Of a stretch of 64,000 nucleotides of DNA, positions 23,301 through 35,390 are shown in pieces (the stretch's first letter is position 1; the number at the start of each line of letters is the position of its first letter). The DNA is from Geosiphon pyriformis (lineage: Eukaryota; Glomeromycota; Glomeromycetes; Archaeosporales; Geosiphonaceae). Position numbers and translations under genes: made by a program. The DNA is taken from positions 158,017 to 222,016 of the forward strand of contig JAAOMT010000607.1 in NCBI GenBank assembly GCA_016748015.1, read 5' to 3'. The notes under the pieces are model-generated. The model worked only from the letters and a program-made list of their open reading frames with translations, searched no databases and was not told the DNA's origin.

Positions 23301-24672
23301 AATTATCTCCACCCATCAACCAATTTCTATTCTGCCATATGACCAATACATAATAGTTATAGAGAAAAAAGTGAAGAATCAGATTCAGATTTTTGAGGCA
23401 GAAGCAACACTTTGTAAGTTAAGAGAGATTGGGTTAGTCAATCTACACATACCAGCCAAGAACTATGAACACATCAAGATTCCCATTTATAATAACACAA
23501 GAAACATCATTGAAATACTGGAAGGAACCACTATTGGATATCTAACCACCAAAATTGAAGACCAACCACCAGAAACCATTCCAGACTTTTTACAATTGTG
23601 TGGATATATAAATATTACATCACAAACAATATATGGACAAGAAGAATGTTATTTGCTCCAACCAAAACAATTGAAAATGATGAACTTGGAAAACTTAGAT
23701 CCACTTTAACAGATGCAATCCAAAATGTTACTCAACAATTTCAATGACATCTTTGCCAGTGAAAATGAATTTGGCAGAACTGACAAAATCCAACATCAGA
23801 TCAAGACTGAAGATACAATGCCAATCAAACAACAAGCATACAGAATACTACCAGCCAGCCATAAGATCATTTGTCAAGAAATCAACCAGATGCTTAACAA
23901 TAGGTTAATTCAACCATCAATGAGTCCATGATCATCACCAGTAGTACTAGTCCATAAGAAAAAGAGAAAAATCCACTTTTGTGTGGATTACTGAAAACTA
24001 AATGGAGTAACAAAAAAAAACAGTTACCTAACTCCAAAGATCCAAGAACTTTTCAATGCTTTTGGAGGAAAGAAATGGTTTTCAACTTTGGACTTAGACA
24101 GTGGTTACTGACAAGTAGCTATGAAACCAGAAGATAAAGAGAAGACAGCTTTCACAACATGAGAAGGAAATTTTGAATTTGAAGTAATGCCATTCAGCTT
24201 GATGAATGTACCAGCAACATTCCAACAGCTTATAGAAATTGTTTATACTGGACTATTGTGGAAATCAGTAGTCATATATTTAAATGACATCAATGTGTTC
24301 TCAAAGACATTCAATAATCATCTACACCATTTTCAACAAGTATTTGAGAGACTGAGAAGAGCCAGATTAAAACTAAATGCCACCAAATACTTCTTTGAAA
24401 AAACTGAACTCAAATTCTTGGGACATGTTGTAAGCAAAGAGAGTATTAAAATAGATTCAAATAAGATAGAAACTGTTAAGAACTTTCTAGTACCAATTAA
24501 TTTTACAGAATTAAGAGCATTTTTGGGATTGGCTGGATACTACCGCCACTTTATCAAAAACTTTTCCAAAATAGCTCAACTACTTCACCAGCTTCAAACC
24601 AAAAATATAAAGTATAAATGGACAGAAGCTCGACAAGAAGCTTTCAACACATTAAAAAGAAAGCTTATCTAA
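23301..24672 (+). pseudogene. pol: R3 pre-RT region and reverse transcriptase
   Basis: Pre-RT (23301-23709): LVNLHIPAKNYEHIKIPIYN, ILEGTTIGYLTTKIEDQPPE. RT from about 23745: IKQQAYRILPASHKI, SSPVVLVHKKKRKIHFCVDY, FSTLDLDSGY, then the open frame 24187-24672 with MPFSLMNVPATFQQL, YLND for YLDD (about 24279), TELKFLGHVVSKESIKIDSN, FLGLAGYYRHFIKNFSKIAQ. Stops TGA at 23929, 23991, 24109 and 24160 stand for Trp or Arg codons. Confidence 0.94.
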
Positions 24673-25080
24673 ACACCAATACTGATCTATCCAGATTATA
24701 GCAAACCATTCATTATTATCACCAATGCATCAGGCCAAGCACTAGAAGCAGTACTATCACAAAAAGGACTGGATGGAAGAGAACATCCAGTAGCATACAC
24801 CAGTCAAAGCTTAATGCCAACTAAAAAGAACTATGGAACACCAGCATTAGAACACTTAGCAATTTATTGGGCTGTCATAAAATGGAAGGAATACTTAAGC
24901 CAGAAATTTGAGGTGCACATGGATCACAAAAGATTGACTTCAATCTAGAAACAAAAATTTGGAAACAACTAACATGTGAGATAGAAAATAACACTGTCAC
25001 CATATAATTTTACAGTACACTATAAAAAGAGAAAAAAAAATGGAAATGCTGACAGTTTGTTGTAGATAAGACAAATCTAA
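24673..25080 (+). pseudogene. pol: R3 RNase H
   Basis: Reads ILIYPDYSKPFIIITNASGQ, ALEAVLSQKGLDGREHPVAY, TSQSLMPTKKNYGTPALEHL, AIYWAVIKWKEYLSQKFEVH, MDHKRLT. The first catalytic Asp is Asn (ITNAS), the other acidic positions are mostly kept. Only a few stops (24670, 24945, 24968). Confidence 0.9.
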
Positions 25081-26400
25081 AAAACATTTCAATTCAAAAA
25101 TATAACAAAATCCAAACAATTGAAAATATAACAAAAGATGAACACACAAAAATACCAATAATTTTAGCATTATATAAATACTCAACAGTTCAAGAAGAAA
25201 TTATCTTAGAAAGAACGAAACAACATCAAATAACAATCCAGATATTTTATTACTCACCAAAATGTACTATATTGGAAGAACAAAAGAAATCCAGATCAAC
25301 CAACCAGAATAATTACAGAATCAGAAAAAGAAACAATATTGTTTAATATGTACTCTGATCCAACAGCAGAACATTTTCATAAAAAAGCAACTATGAAAAA
25401 AACTAGAAAAAGATACTATTGGCCATTAATGTATCCAAACATCATCTAATATGTTCAAAATTGTGATGCTTATCAGAGAAGAGGAGGAACAAAACCAAGT
25501 AAACCATTAAGACCAATCAAAGTGGGACAACCATTTGATCGAATTGGAATTGATTTAGTCAGATTATTAACAATCATCAGCAAAGGCAACAGATATATTG
25601 CAGTAGCTATAGATTATTTTACCAAATGGCCAGAGGCAAAAGCCATTCAAAGAGCAGATGCAGAATCCATTGCCAAATTCAATTACTAAGATTTAATTTG
25701 TCGACATGGATGTTTAAAAAAATTACTATAAGATTAAAGAATGCACTTTGTGAATAAAACATTAACAGAATTAAGTCAAAGATTTGGGATAAAAAGACAA
25801 TTATCATTACCATATCATTCACAAACCAATGGACTAGTGAAAAGATTCAATAGAACATTGTGTGAAGCAATTGCCAAAATCAGTCAAAAAAACCAAAACA
25901 AATAGGATTTGGTCATATCATCAGTACTATTTGCTTATTGGACAATGAAACAAGATACCATACAAGCAACACTATTTGAATTGGTATATGGTAGAACAGC
26001 AATATTACCAGTAGAGATAGAAGTTAACACATATTCAATTAAACCAATAACAGAAGACAATTTCCAAGAAATATTGTTGAGAAGAACATATGACTTAATA
26101 GAGATACTAGAAAACAAACAGTAAAGAGCAGCTGATAACATCCAAAAGTCACAAAAAAAACAAAAAGAAAGACATAATAACCAACTACCAGATAAACCAG
26201 TTGAATTCAAAATTGGAGACAAAGTACTTTTACATCATACCAAAGCAAAAAAACAATGGAGTAGAAAATTTGACCCCAAATAGGATGGACTATTTCACAT
26301 AAAAGAAATTCTTGGAAATAGAGCTTACAAATTAAGATGAGAAAACAAAATCTTAGCCAAAGCAGCACATAGTGATTAACTAAAATCATATCACCATATA
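25081..26400 (+). pseudogene. pol: R3 integrase
   Basis: Zinc-binding half at 25360-25490: AEHFHKKATMKKTRKRYYW, CDAYQRRGGT (second Cys of the pair is Tyr). Core: FDRIGIDLVRLLTI, YIAVAIDYFTKWPEAKAIQR, DQRMHFVNKTLTELSQRFG, then TNGLVKRFNRTLCEAIAKI, with exactly 35 residues between the second Asp and the Lys in the Glu position. The open piece 25909-26124 covers the core's end. A GDKVLLHHTKAKKQWSRKFD and GPF/Y-like block ends near 26330. Confidence 0.93.
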
Positions 26401-27213
26401 ATGTCACCATCCACCAATAATATTCCACAACTAAAAGTACAAAGAATACTAGTTCAACCAGATAAGATTTCACAAGATCTGGAACCAATCATAATCATTG
26501 GACTAAACACATAAAATTGAACAATAAAAAGAGTATATAAAAACATGGTAGATGTGATAGAAAACTTCAGAAAAATAGAAATCACTAATGATATCCACTT
26601 ACTAGCACAACAACTCTTCTAACTGATTCAACAACAGAATATAGAAGTTACTATCAATTAACAAACCATTCAATACTGAGATACCAGAAAGATACCCAAA
26701 TACAAAAGTCAAAAGAAAACAGAAAACACTATTGACAAAATGGGTTTGAAAATAAAATTAGCAATAGAAAAACCAACAAGTATCACCACATATCAGAAGT
26801 TGACCAAAGAAACTTGGAAATAGTGAATACAGGAATTTCCAAGAAACTTTTGTTATTTTCACTTTGGATGACACTTGAATATTCAGAACTTATATACAGA
26901 TAAAACAAAACAATTATTTGACACAACAATACTACAACAACTAGAACAATTTGTGGGAAAAAACAATTTAACTACACAAGCAAAAGCCATTTATCAGCTA
27001 CATATGGGATTTCAAGACAGACCAGAAATTTTACTTAATCTGGAAATAGACTCTATTACAGTTAACCAAATGGAAAAAATAACTAATACCCAATTTGAAG
27101 AATTACAGAACAAGATAACTCAAGTAATTCTCGAAAAAGAAGTCCAAGAAATACTCAAAGACAGAGAATTAGAGTTAGAAGATTTGGGAGATCTCGACGG
27201 AGCTCAGTATTAA
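26401..27213 (+). pseudogene. R3 post-integrase tail
   Basis: Best copy of the tail. Blocks: NIPQLKVQRILVQPDKISQD, LEPIIIIG, KRVYKNMVDVIENF, then an open frame 26875-27213 (112 codons) rich in Gln, Glu and Leu: LQQLEQFVGKNNLTTQAKAI, GFQDRPEILLNLEIDSITVN, QMEKITNTQFEELQNKITQV, ending DLGDLDGAQY. Predicted helical, perhaps coiled coil. The stop TAA touches the polypurine tract. No family recognised. Confidence 0.75.
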
Positions 27214-27227
27214 AAAAGAAGGAATAA
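27211..27227 (+). other. R3 polypurine tract
   Basis: TAAAAAAGAAGGAATAA directly precedes the 3' LTR and overlaps the stop codon. Confidence 0.85.
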
Positions 27228-28095
27228 TGTTACTTATAAAATATAAGAATTATATTAACATATAAATTAGCCAATCAAAAGTAGATGTAGTAAATAGAAA
27301 ATTTTAGGATTTCTCTCAAAGAAATTGCAAGATTCCAGAATTACAGGATTCTTATATAAAAAAATTCCAGAATTTCAGAATTTCAGAATTCCTCTTAAAA
27401 AATTGCAGAATTCCTGGTGCAAAAAATTAAGAAATTAAGAAATCTCAATTATGTATATATAGTGGTAGCATTTGAAGCAAAAAAAAACAGACATCTGAGT
27501 TCTCCTTTCTAGTTAGCATTTATATATTCACACTATTAATAAAAATACTTATTAATTATATCAATCCAATTGTCTATTATCAACACTTTATGTTGATAAT
27601 AATCTATACTTGACCACACTAGAGCAATAGCTCTTAATTACAACTATTAACAGAATACTAACTTAATTGCTTTAGCTTATTTTCTTTATTTTTTTTATTT
27701 TATTTTTTTTATTTTCTTTTTTTCTTTTTTATTGTTGTATATTAATTGATTAAAAATTAAGTGCTAAGTTACTGACATCAAAATATAGCACTGGTAAAAA
27801 ACCCAGGAATAAGAGTAGATACTCAGATTTAAGGATAGCTTATTAGAAAATTACCAGCCATTATATTAAGAAAAAAATTGACAAAATTGTGTTCCAGGAA
27901 GTGACAGACAACAAAACACATTAACCCAAGGGTTAATACTTAAAACATTACTAAAAAAAAATTACACTTGAATCTCTGTTCATTATACAAAAGACTCTAA
28001 TCAAAACTTTTAGATATTATCAATGAGATCAATTATTAAGTACCAAGTTATAGATTTGTTATTTGATTTGAGACCTCAAATAATTACCTATAACA
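27228..28095 (+). repeat. R3 3' LTR (subtype A)
   Basis: TGTTACTTATAAAATATAAG to CTATAACA. CCAAT at 27271, GAATTC cluster at 27300-27420, TATA near 27455, stem-loop 1 at 27577-27600, T-rich tract at 27680-27740. Closest relative is 1458-2298. Confidence 0.93.
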
Positions 28096-28216
28096 ATATT
28101 AACAAAAAAATTCCCAAATATCTATAGATTTTATCTTTTTTGGCTATCAAAATTGGTAGGTTATTGATCCTTAAAGAGACAACTTTAATACTCTAATTAA
28201 TAAAAATAGCCATCAT
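28096..28216. other. Unassigned 121-base spacer
   Basis: AT-rich DNA between the R3 and R4 LTRs. No match to any element part that I can see. Confidence 0.6.
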
Positions 28217-29053
28217 TGTTACTTATAGAAATTTAGGAATTCTTAATAAAAATATAAAGTAATTAATTAGAAATAGACATAGTAAAAAAAAAATTTTAGG
28301 ATTTTTTTTAAGAAATTACAAGATTTTAGAAATTTCTGGATTTTTGGTTAAAGAAATTAAAAGAATTCAAAAAATCTCATATAATATTAATTATATATAT
28401 ATAAAAAAAGTATTAAAAACAGAAAAAAAAGGCTGTTCAAAATTAATATTAACAATTAATTAAATTATTCAATATTTTTTCCTTCAAAAAATAGTTTTTT
28501 ACAACTTAAAATAGAATCAAATTACATATCAATAAAATATTAATTATCCCCTAAATCCATATTAGTGTTATTTAATTAAAAAATAGTAATTAATTCTACT
28601 TTATCAACATTTTATGTTAATAAAACCCAATATTTAACCATATTAAACCAATAACTCTTAATTACAGCTATTAACAAGATACTAATTTTTTATTTTTTTT
28701 ATTTTTTTATTTTTTATTTTCTGTTATTTTGTTTATTTCTTTGTTGTTTACTAATTAATTAAAAAATTAATATATAAAGTTATTAATGTAAAAAAAAAAC
28801 TGGTAAAAGACTTATAAAACAAAGGATAAAAACTTGAAAATTAAGGATAACTTACCAAAAAAAACTAGCTATCAAGCTAAAAAAAAATTCACAAAATAAG
28901 TTTCCAAAAAAATACTAAAACAATCATTGAATTTTTGTTTATTATACAAAAAACTCAACCAAAATCTTCAGAATTACCAATATTATCAAGCTATTTAGCA
29001 CCAAGTTACAGATTTGTTATTTGTTTTAACACTTCAAATAATTACCTGTAATA
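28217..29053 (+). repeat. R4 5' LTR
   Basis: TGTTACTTATAGAAATTTAG to CTGTAATA. The usual block order is present but strongly A/T-shifted; stem-loop 1 survives as TATCAACA/TGTTAATA near 28607. Followed by a degenerate primer site TTGTTGTTCTCTGTAAG. Confidence 0.88.
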
Positions 29054-29995
29054 TTTGTTGTTCTCTGTAAGATATAATCCAGCAAAAAACCAGCATCAAC
29101 AACAATTATCTGAAACAATAACAGAATTAGAAGAAATAGAAACAAACTACTTAAGATTTATAAAAGCTTTATTTCAACACTATTAAACTTACCTCAGATT
29201 GACAAGTAACTATTGGCCAGCAGAATTAGTCTTCAATTTTTACATCAATAAAAAAATTAAATTCTATTTAGGAGACCAAAGAAATCTGGAAGCAGCACTC
29301 AACAATTTTTATAATAAATTACTTTAGAGCACCATACTTCCAAAAAATCATTTTTTTGCTCCATTAATCACAAAAATCAACAAGAAAATTGAGAAGCACA
29401 CCCAACAAAAATTTTTTATTATCTTTGCAGACAACAAAAAAAAATTACAAACATTAACAGAAACACTAAAAAAAATACAACCACTTACATAGAAAAAACC
29501 AAGAGTAGTTTCACTTATTCACTTGTTATACCATTATATATTAAGAAATACCATCCAAATAACATCAATTATGATCACATTAAAAACACTATTACTTAGA
29601 ATATTATTTCAAAACAATCAAGAAAAAGCCAGATTATTAAAAATCTATAACAATTTCTTTAAAAAATTTAAATTGTAACCAACAACTCTATTAGAACTTT
29701 GATTACTGCCATCCCAACCAAATTTCAAAGCCACTAGTCTTTGGAAAAAAACTGACTTAGAAAAAGAAAAAAAAAAACAATGATTAGAAAACTTATAATC
29801 AAAATTCAATTCCAAAAAACCTGGAAATCCAAACTCTGATTGTTTTAACTCAGCAAAATTCAAACAATCCAAATCTCACTTCTATTGTTTCCCAAAACAT
29901 ATTTCCAGTAATCATAATTAATTTATTAATTGCACCAATTACCACTATTCAATTACAACCATAATAACAGCAACTCATATTAATAGCATATATAC
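29054..29995 (+). pseudogene. gag: R4 gag N-terminal region, badly decayed
   Basis: Nucleotide similarity to R1 gag is plain (for example ATTATCTGAAACAATA near 29105 and the TGGCCAGCAGAATTAG block near 29213), but the frame is full of stops. It breaks off in the block that precedes the capsid-like region in R2 (AATAGCATATATAC). Confidence 0.8.
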
Positions 29996-30837
29996 TGTTA
30001 TAAGTAATTATTTGGGGTCTCAAATCAAATAACAAACTCATAACTTAGTGCTTAATAACTGTTACAATTAATATTCTTTGAAGATTTTGGTATTTAAAGA
30101 TTTTGGTTGAGTTTTTTGTATAATAGACAGAAATTCAATAGTTGTTTCAATAGTCTTTTGGAATCGCAATTCCATCAATTTTTTTTCTTTAGCATAGTAA
30201 CTGGTTTATTTTGGCAATTGTGCTTTTTTAGTAAGCTATTTTCAATTTCCGAGTTTCTTACTCTTGTTTTATGGGTCTTTTACCAGGCTATTCTTGACAT
30301 CAATAACTTAATACTTAATCCTTTTAATCAGTTAGTAACACAACAAAAGAAAGTAAAATAAAAAAAATAAAAAAAATAAAGAGATAAAGAAATAAGCCAA
30401 GACAATAAAGAATTAGTATCTTATTAATAGCCATAATTAAGAGCTATTGTTCTAGTATGATTAAGTATCAAATACTATTAACATGTAGTGTTAATAGTGG
30501 GGAGAGTAATTTGAAGGGTAAATAGTTATTTTATTAATATTGCTGATTCTATTCTGTCTTTTCTACTTTTAATGCTCTTATTATATATACATAATTTAAG
30601 TTTTATGAGATTGCTTATATTCTTGAGTGATGTGCTATGATTCCTTAAGCAATACTTATATTGTTAAGCAATGTGTCATAATTTTCTAATATTGCTCCAT
30701 ATTGCTAAACAATATGCTATAATTTCTGACAATGCTTCATATTGCTAAGCAATGTGTTCATATATTAGCTACTATTCTTTTATTAGTCTATTTGTTTTTT
30801 CTAATATTTTTTTGTATGTTTTTTTCTATGAGTAACA
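29996..30837 (-). repeat. R5 3' LTR (subtype C)
   Basis: Inverted copy, TGTTATAAGTAATTATTTGG to GAGTAACA. It carries the GCAATG palindrome array (30640-30760) that marks subtype C, and stem-loop 1 at 30474-30498 with paired changes in both arms. Confidence 0.92.
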
Positions 30838-31036
30838 TTATTTTTTCTTTTTAATATTGAACTCTATTAAAATTTTTATTTTAAATTAAGTCTATAACTT
30901 TTCTTTCTAATATCATTTGTTCAACTCTGTTTCTTATATCTTCAATTTGTGAGTTGTTTATTCTTCTCTATTGGTTAATAGTTATTGTTTCCATGTTAAG
31001 ATGTAGCAATATTTCTGAGTAGTTTTGAAATATTGT
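30838..31036 (-). pseudogene. R5 tail end and polypurine tract
   Basis: Inverted equivalent of 17100-17306 of R2: purine tract, a stop in the place of AQY*, the CAAAGT/LIQSKNF-type block, then sequence up to the R6 LTR. Coding frame decayed. Confidence 0.8.
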
Positions 31037-31918
31037 TGTTACAGGTGATTATTTGAAGTCTCAAATCAAATAACAAACTTGTAATTTGGTGTTCAATAGC
31101 TAATATGGTTGGTAATATCTGAAGGTTTTGAATAGATCTGAAGATTTTAAATTAAGTTTTTTGTATAATAGACAGAAATTCAATGGCTGATGTTTGTAAT
31201 GTTTTTTAAATAGTTTTTCCAATTTCTGTCTTCAGTGTGATGGCCAGTTTATTCTGGCAGTCATGCTTTTCTGGTAAGCTATTTGTTAATTATATGTTAT
31301 GTTTTATTTTTATTTCTGGGTCTTTTATTAAACTATCCGTGATGTTAATTATTCAGTGTTTATTTTCTTAATCAATTAGTAAACAACTCAAAAACAACAA
31401 ATAAAAAAAAATAAAAAAAATAAAGAAATTAAGCCAAGACAATTAAGTTAGTATCTTGTTAATAGCTGTAATCAAGAGCTATTGTTCTAGTATAGTTAAG
31501 TATTCATTATTATCAACATGAAGTGTTGATAGTAAAAAATGAATTGAGATAGCAAATAGTTATTTATTGATATTTGTGATTTAGAAGATTGCTTAGATGA
31601 AATTTAAACTAAGAGGTCTGTTTTTTTCTGTTTCTAATGCTATTATTATATATACATAATTTACTTTACATAAAAAATCTTTTTTCTTTGCTAGATTTTC
31701 TGCAAAATTTTCAATTTCTTAAAACATCCAGGATTTTTTAAAAAATCCTCAACTTTTCTGAAATATCTTGGATTTTTTGAATAATTCTGAATTTCCTAAA
31801 ACATCTAAGATTTCTTAAAAAATCATCTTTTCTCTGCTTCTATTCTAATTGGCTAATTTATAATCATGTGTTTTCTCTTTTTGATTATGTATTATTTTCT
31901 TTTTTTCTAAGTATAATA
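31037..31918 (-). repeat. R6 3' LTR (subtype D)
   Basis: TGTTACAGGTGATTATTTG to AAGTATAATA. U3 (31660-31910) has repeats of ACATCCAGGATTTTTTAAAA type in place of the GAATTC cluster. Stem-loop 1 is near 31509-31533. Confidence 0.92.
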
Positions 31919-32859
31919 TTATTTCCTCTTTTTTAATATTGAGCTCTATCAAAATTTCCTAACATTCTTTTTTGTAATAATTTCATAACTTTTTTTTTTA
32001 AAATTAATTAATTTATTTTCTCCTGGAGTTCCTTAAACTAGTTGTTGATTATTTTTTCTTATTGATTAATGAATAAGCTACTAATTTCTGGTTGCAATAG
32101 TATCTCTGGATGGTTTTGAAAAATAGTGTATATTTGGTAGATAGTTTTGATATATATATATGAATTAGATTTCTTTCCAATAAAGTTTTCTATGTCTTGT
32201 ATAATTTTCTATTCAAAGACTCTTTTGGTTTAATCTGTATGAAAATTTTGGATCATTAATTTTTGTTCCAGATGCCAATAGCAATATAAAACTAGAAATT
32301 GTTCTATTTATTAATTCCAATTTTTTGTTGTCATCTCTTCTGATTGAACATTAATAGTTGGTTTTTTGAGAGCACTTTTCACTTTCTCAACAATTTTGTT
32401 GACATGATTGCTAATTTCTTTGTGTGTTCATTGATATGGTGTAGTCTTTTCCCTTTTTTTTTAGTGTTTTTATAGCAGATGGTTTGATGATTGATCATTA
32501 TTTCCATGTCTGTTTGTTGTTAATTTATAGTTTAAAATAATTGTTGTACTAATTAATAAATATGGTTAGGAATTTCTATTTTTTGATATCTTTTGTCATG
32601 TGTTAATTTCTTTTATATAAAGTTCTAATATCTCATTTTGACATGTTTGTGTCAATGATTATTATTGGTTCCAGATCTTGTGGAATCTTATTTGGTTGAA
32701 CTAGTATTCTCTGTACTTTCAATTGTGGAATATTATTAATAAATAATAATGCTATATTATAGTATGATTTTAGTTGATCTCTATGTGCTGCTTTAATTAA
32801 GATTTTGTTGTCTCATCTCAATTTATAAGCTCTATTTCCTAGAATTTTTTTTATGTAAA
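31919..32859 (-). pseudogene. R6 post-integrase tail
   Basis: Begins (window left) with the purine tract and the terminal NFDRAQY block, then a FQNHPEILLQPEISSLFINQ block near 32045-32115 that matches the R3 tail, and NIPQLKVQRILVQPNKIPQD near 32680-32740. Many stops. Unknown function. Confidence 0.75.
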
Positions 32860-33860
32860 ATGGTCTGTTCTATTTGGGATCAAATTTTCCACTTTATTGT
32901 TTTTTCACTTTGGTATGATATAAAAGTACTTTGTCTCTAATCTTAAATTCAACTGGTTTATCTGATAATTGGTTATTATGTCTTTTTTTTTGTTTTTTTG
33001 TGACTTTTGTATGTTATTAGCTGCTCTTTGCTATTTGTTTTCTAGAGTTTTTATTAAATTATATGTTTTTCTCAACAATATTTCTTGAAAATTATCTTTT
33101 GTTATTGGTTTAGTTAAATATGTCTTAACTTTTATTTTAACTGGTAGTATTGCTATTCTACCATATATTAATTCAAATGGTGTTGCTTGTGTAGTGTCTT
33201 GCTTCATTGTCCAGTAAGCAAATAATACTAATGATATAAACAAATCTTATTCATCTTGGTTTTCTTGGCTAATTTTGGCAATTGCTTTACACAATGTTCT
33301 ATTGAATCTTTTAACTAAGCCATTGGTTTGTGGATAATATGGTAATAATAGTAGTTATTTAATTCCAAATCTTTGACTTAATTCAGCCAATATTCTGTTC
33401 ACAAAGTGAATTTTTTGGTTTAATAACAATTTTTTTGGACATCTATGTTAACAAATTAGATCTTAATAAATGAATTCAGCTATGAATTCTGCATCTACTT
33501 TTTGAATTGTTTTTGCTTCTGGCCATTTTATAAGATAGTTCATGGCTACTGCAATATATTAGTTTCCTCTGCTAATTATTGTTAATAGTCTGACTAAGTC
33601 AATTTCAATTCAATTAAATGGTTGTCCTATTTTAATTGGTCTTAATGGCTTGCTGGGTTTTGTTCTTCCTTTTTTTTGACAAGTATTACAATTTTGAACA
33701 TATTAGATAATGTCTAAATACATTGATGGCCAATAATATTGTTTTTTGGTTTTTTTTATAGTTGCTTTTTTATGAAAATGTCCTGCTGTCAAATCTGAAT
33801 ACATGTTAAAAAGTATTGTCTCTTTTTCTGGTTTTATAATTATTTTAGTTGGTTGATCTA
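32860..33860 (-). pseudogene. pol: R6 integrase
   Basis: The open piece 33031-33243 reads SLVLFAYWTMKQDTTQATPF and ELIYGRIAILP. Upstream: TNGLVKRFNRTLC (33300), FVNRILAELSQRFG, the second Asp as Asn (LLNQKIHF), IEIDLVRLLTI near 33590, and CQKKG-type zinc residues near 33675. The Glu position is again Lys. GDKVLLYHTKVKKQ ends the core near 32920. Confidence 0.9.
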
Positions 33861-34500
33861 AATTTTTTCTATTCTTTTGGTAAAGTATATTTTAATGGTT
33901 GATAAAATATTTTGCTTGTTGTTTTATGTTGTTTTGTTTTTTTTGAGATAATTTCTTCTTGAACTACTAAATATTAATATAATGTTAGAGTTGTTGATAT
34001 TTTTGTGTATTTATTTTTTTGTTATATTTTTTGGGTTAAAATGTTTTTAGATTTGTTTTATTCACAACAAACTGTCAGCATTTCCATTTTCTTTTCTTTT
34101 TTTATAATGCACTGTATAATTAAATAATGATAGTTTTATTTTCCATCTTGTATAATGATTATTTCCAAATTTTTGTTTCTGAATTGAAGTCAATCCTTTG
34201 TGATCAATATATACATCAAATTTTTGGCTTAAATATTCCTTCTATTTGATGACTGCATAGTAGATAGCTAAGTGTTTTAGTGCTGGTGTGCCATAATTCT
34301 TTTCTGCTAAACTCAAACTTTGGCTGGCATATGCTACTGGATGTTCTTGTTCATCTGGTTTTTTCTGGGATAGTACAGCACCCAATGTTTGACTTGATGC
34401 ATTGGTAGTAATAATAAATGATTTGTTGTGATTTGAATAGATTAGTACTGATGCTTAAATAAGCTTTTTTTATAATATGTTGAAAGCTTCTTGCTGGATT
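33861..34500 (-). pseudogene. pol: R6 connection and RNase H
   Basis: RNase H (about 34130-34480) reads FIITTNASSQTLGAVLSQKK, YASQSLSLAEKNYGTPALKH, YLSQKFDVYIDHKGLTSI. The first Asp is Asn. The stretch 33861-34130 is the decayed link to the integrase. Confidence 0.85.
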
Positions 34501-35390
34501 TCTGTCCACTTGTATTTGACATTCTTGGTTTGAAGCTGGTAAAGTAGTTAAGCCAGTTTAGAAAAGTCTTTAATGAAATAATAGTAGTAACCTGCAAATC
34601 CCAAGAATGCTCTTAATTCTATTAAGTTGGTTGGTACTGGAAAGTTTTTGACTATTTCAATTTTGTCTGGATCTGTTTTAATATTATCTTTGCTCATAAT
34701 ATGCCCTAAAAATTTCAGTTCTGTTTTGTCAAAGAAGTACTTAGTTGTATTTAATTTTAATCCAGCCTGTTTGAGTCTTTCAAACACTTGCTGTAGATAA
34801 TATAGATGATCATTAAATGTCTTTAAGAATACATTAGTGTTATCCAAATATATGACTACTGATTTCCATAGCAGTCTGGTATAAACAATTTCTATGAGTC
34901 ATTAAAACATGGCTGAGACATTCATCAAGCCAAATGGCATTACTTCAAACTCGAAATTTTCCTCTCTTGTTGTGAATACAGTCTTCTCTTTATTGGCTGA
35001 ATTCATGGGTACTTGTCAATAACTACTATCTAATCTAGTATTGAAAACTATTTGTTTCCTCTGAAAGCATCAAATAATTCTTGAATCTGTGGAGTTAGAT
35101 AACTGTCTCTACAAGTTACTTTGTTGAGTTTTCTGTAATTTACACAAAAATAGATCTTCTATTCTTTTTATAGACAAGTACTACTGGTAATAATTATAAA
35201 CTTATTGATGTTGAATTAATCTATTGTCTAATATCCAATTGATCTCTTGTTGGATGATTTTATGGCTTGCTAATGGTACTTGGTATGCTCTTTGTTTAAT
35301 TGGTATTACATCTCTAATCTTGATCTAATGTTGAATTATGTCAGTTCTGCCAAATTTATTTTCATTGGCAAAAATGTTGTTAAGTAACAT
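34501..35390 (-). pseudogene. pol: R6 reverse transcriptase
   Basis: The open piece 34548-34847 carries DNTNVFLKTFNDHLYYLQQV, LKFLGHIMSKDNIKTDPDKI and LRAFLGFAGYYYYFIKDFSK. YLDD reads YLDN. Upstream blocks FEFEVMPFGLMNVSAMF and the FCVNYRKL-type finger lie at 34920-35160. Confidence 0.92.

Larger units (their letters stand above)
18130..28095 (+). mobile_element. R3: near-complete decayed Ty3/gypsy element with unlike LTRs
   Basis: R3 has a 5'-truncated LTR (18130-18789), a full set of internal domains and an 868-base 3' LTR. The truncated LTR contains the AGTTTAGATTTAATCTAAAC block of subtypes B and C, while the 3' LTR has the subtype A version with ATTCACACTATTAATAAA. So the two ends came from different parents. 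Internal sequence is the best preserved in the window, except for point stops. Confidence 0.85.
28217..29995 (+). mobile_element. R4: oldest element, LTR plus gag, cut by R5
   Basis: An 837-base LTR and the first 940 bases of internal region, then the R5 LTR in opposite orientation. The rest of R4 must lie beyond the right end of the window if it survives. Decay is heavier than in any other copy, as expected for the outermost element of the nest. Confidence 0.82.

Noticed and set aside
1458-28095. Target duplication around the R1/R3 array
   Set aside because: CATGT before and ATATT after do not match; the array has recombined, so no duplication is expected.
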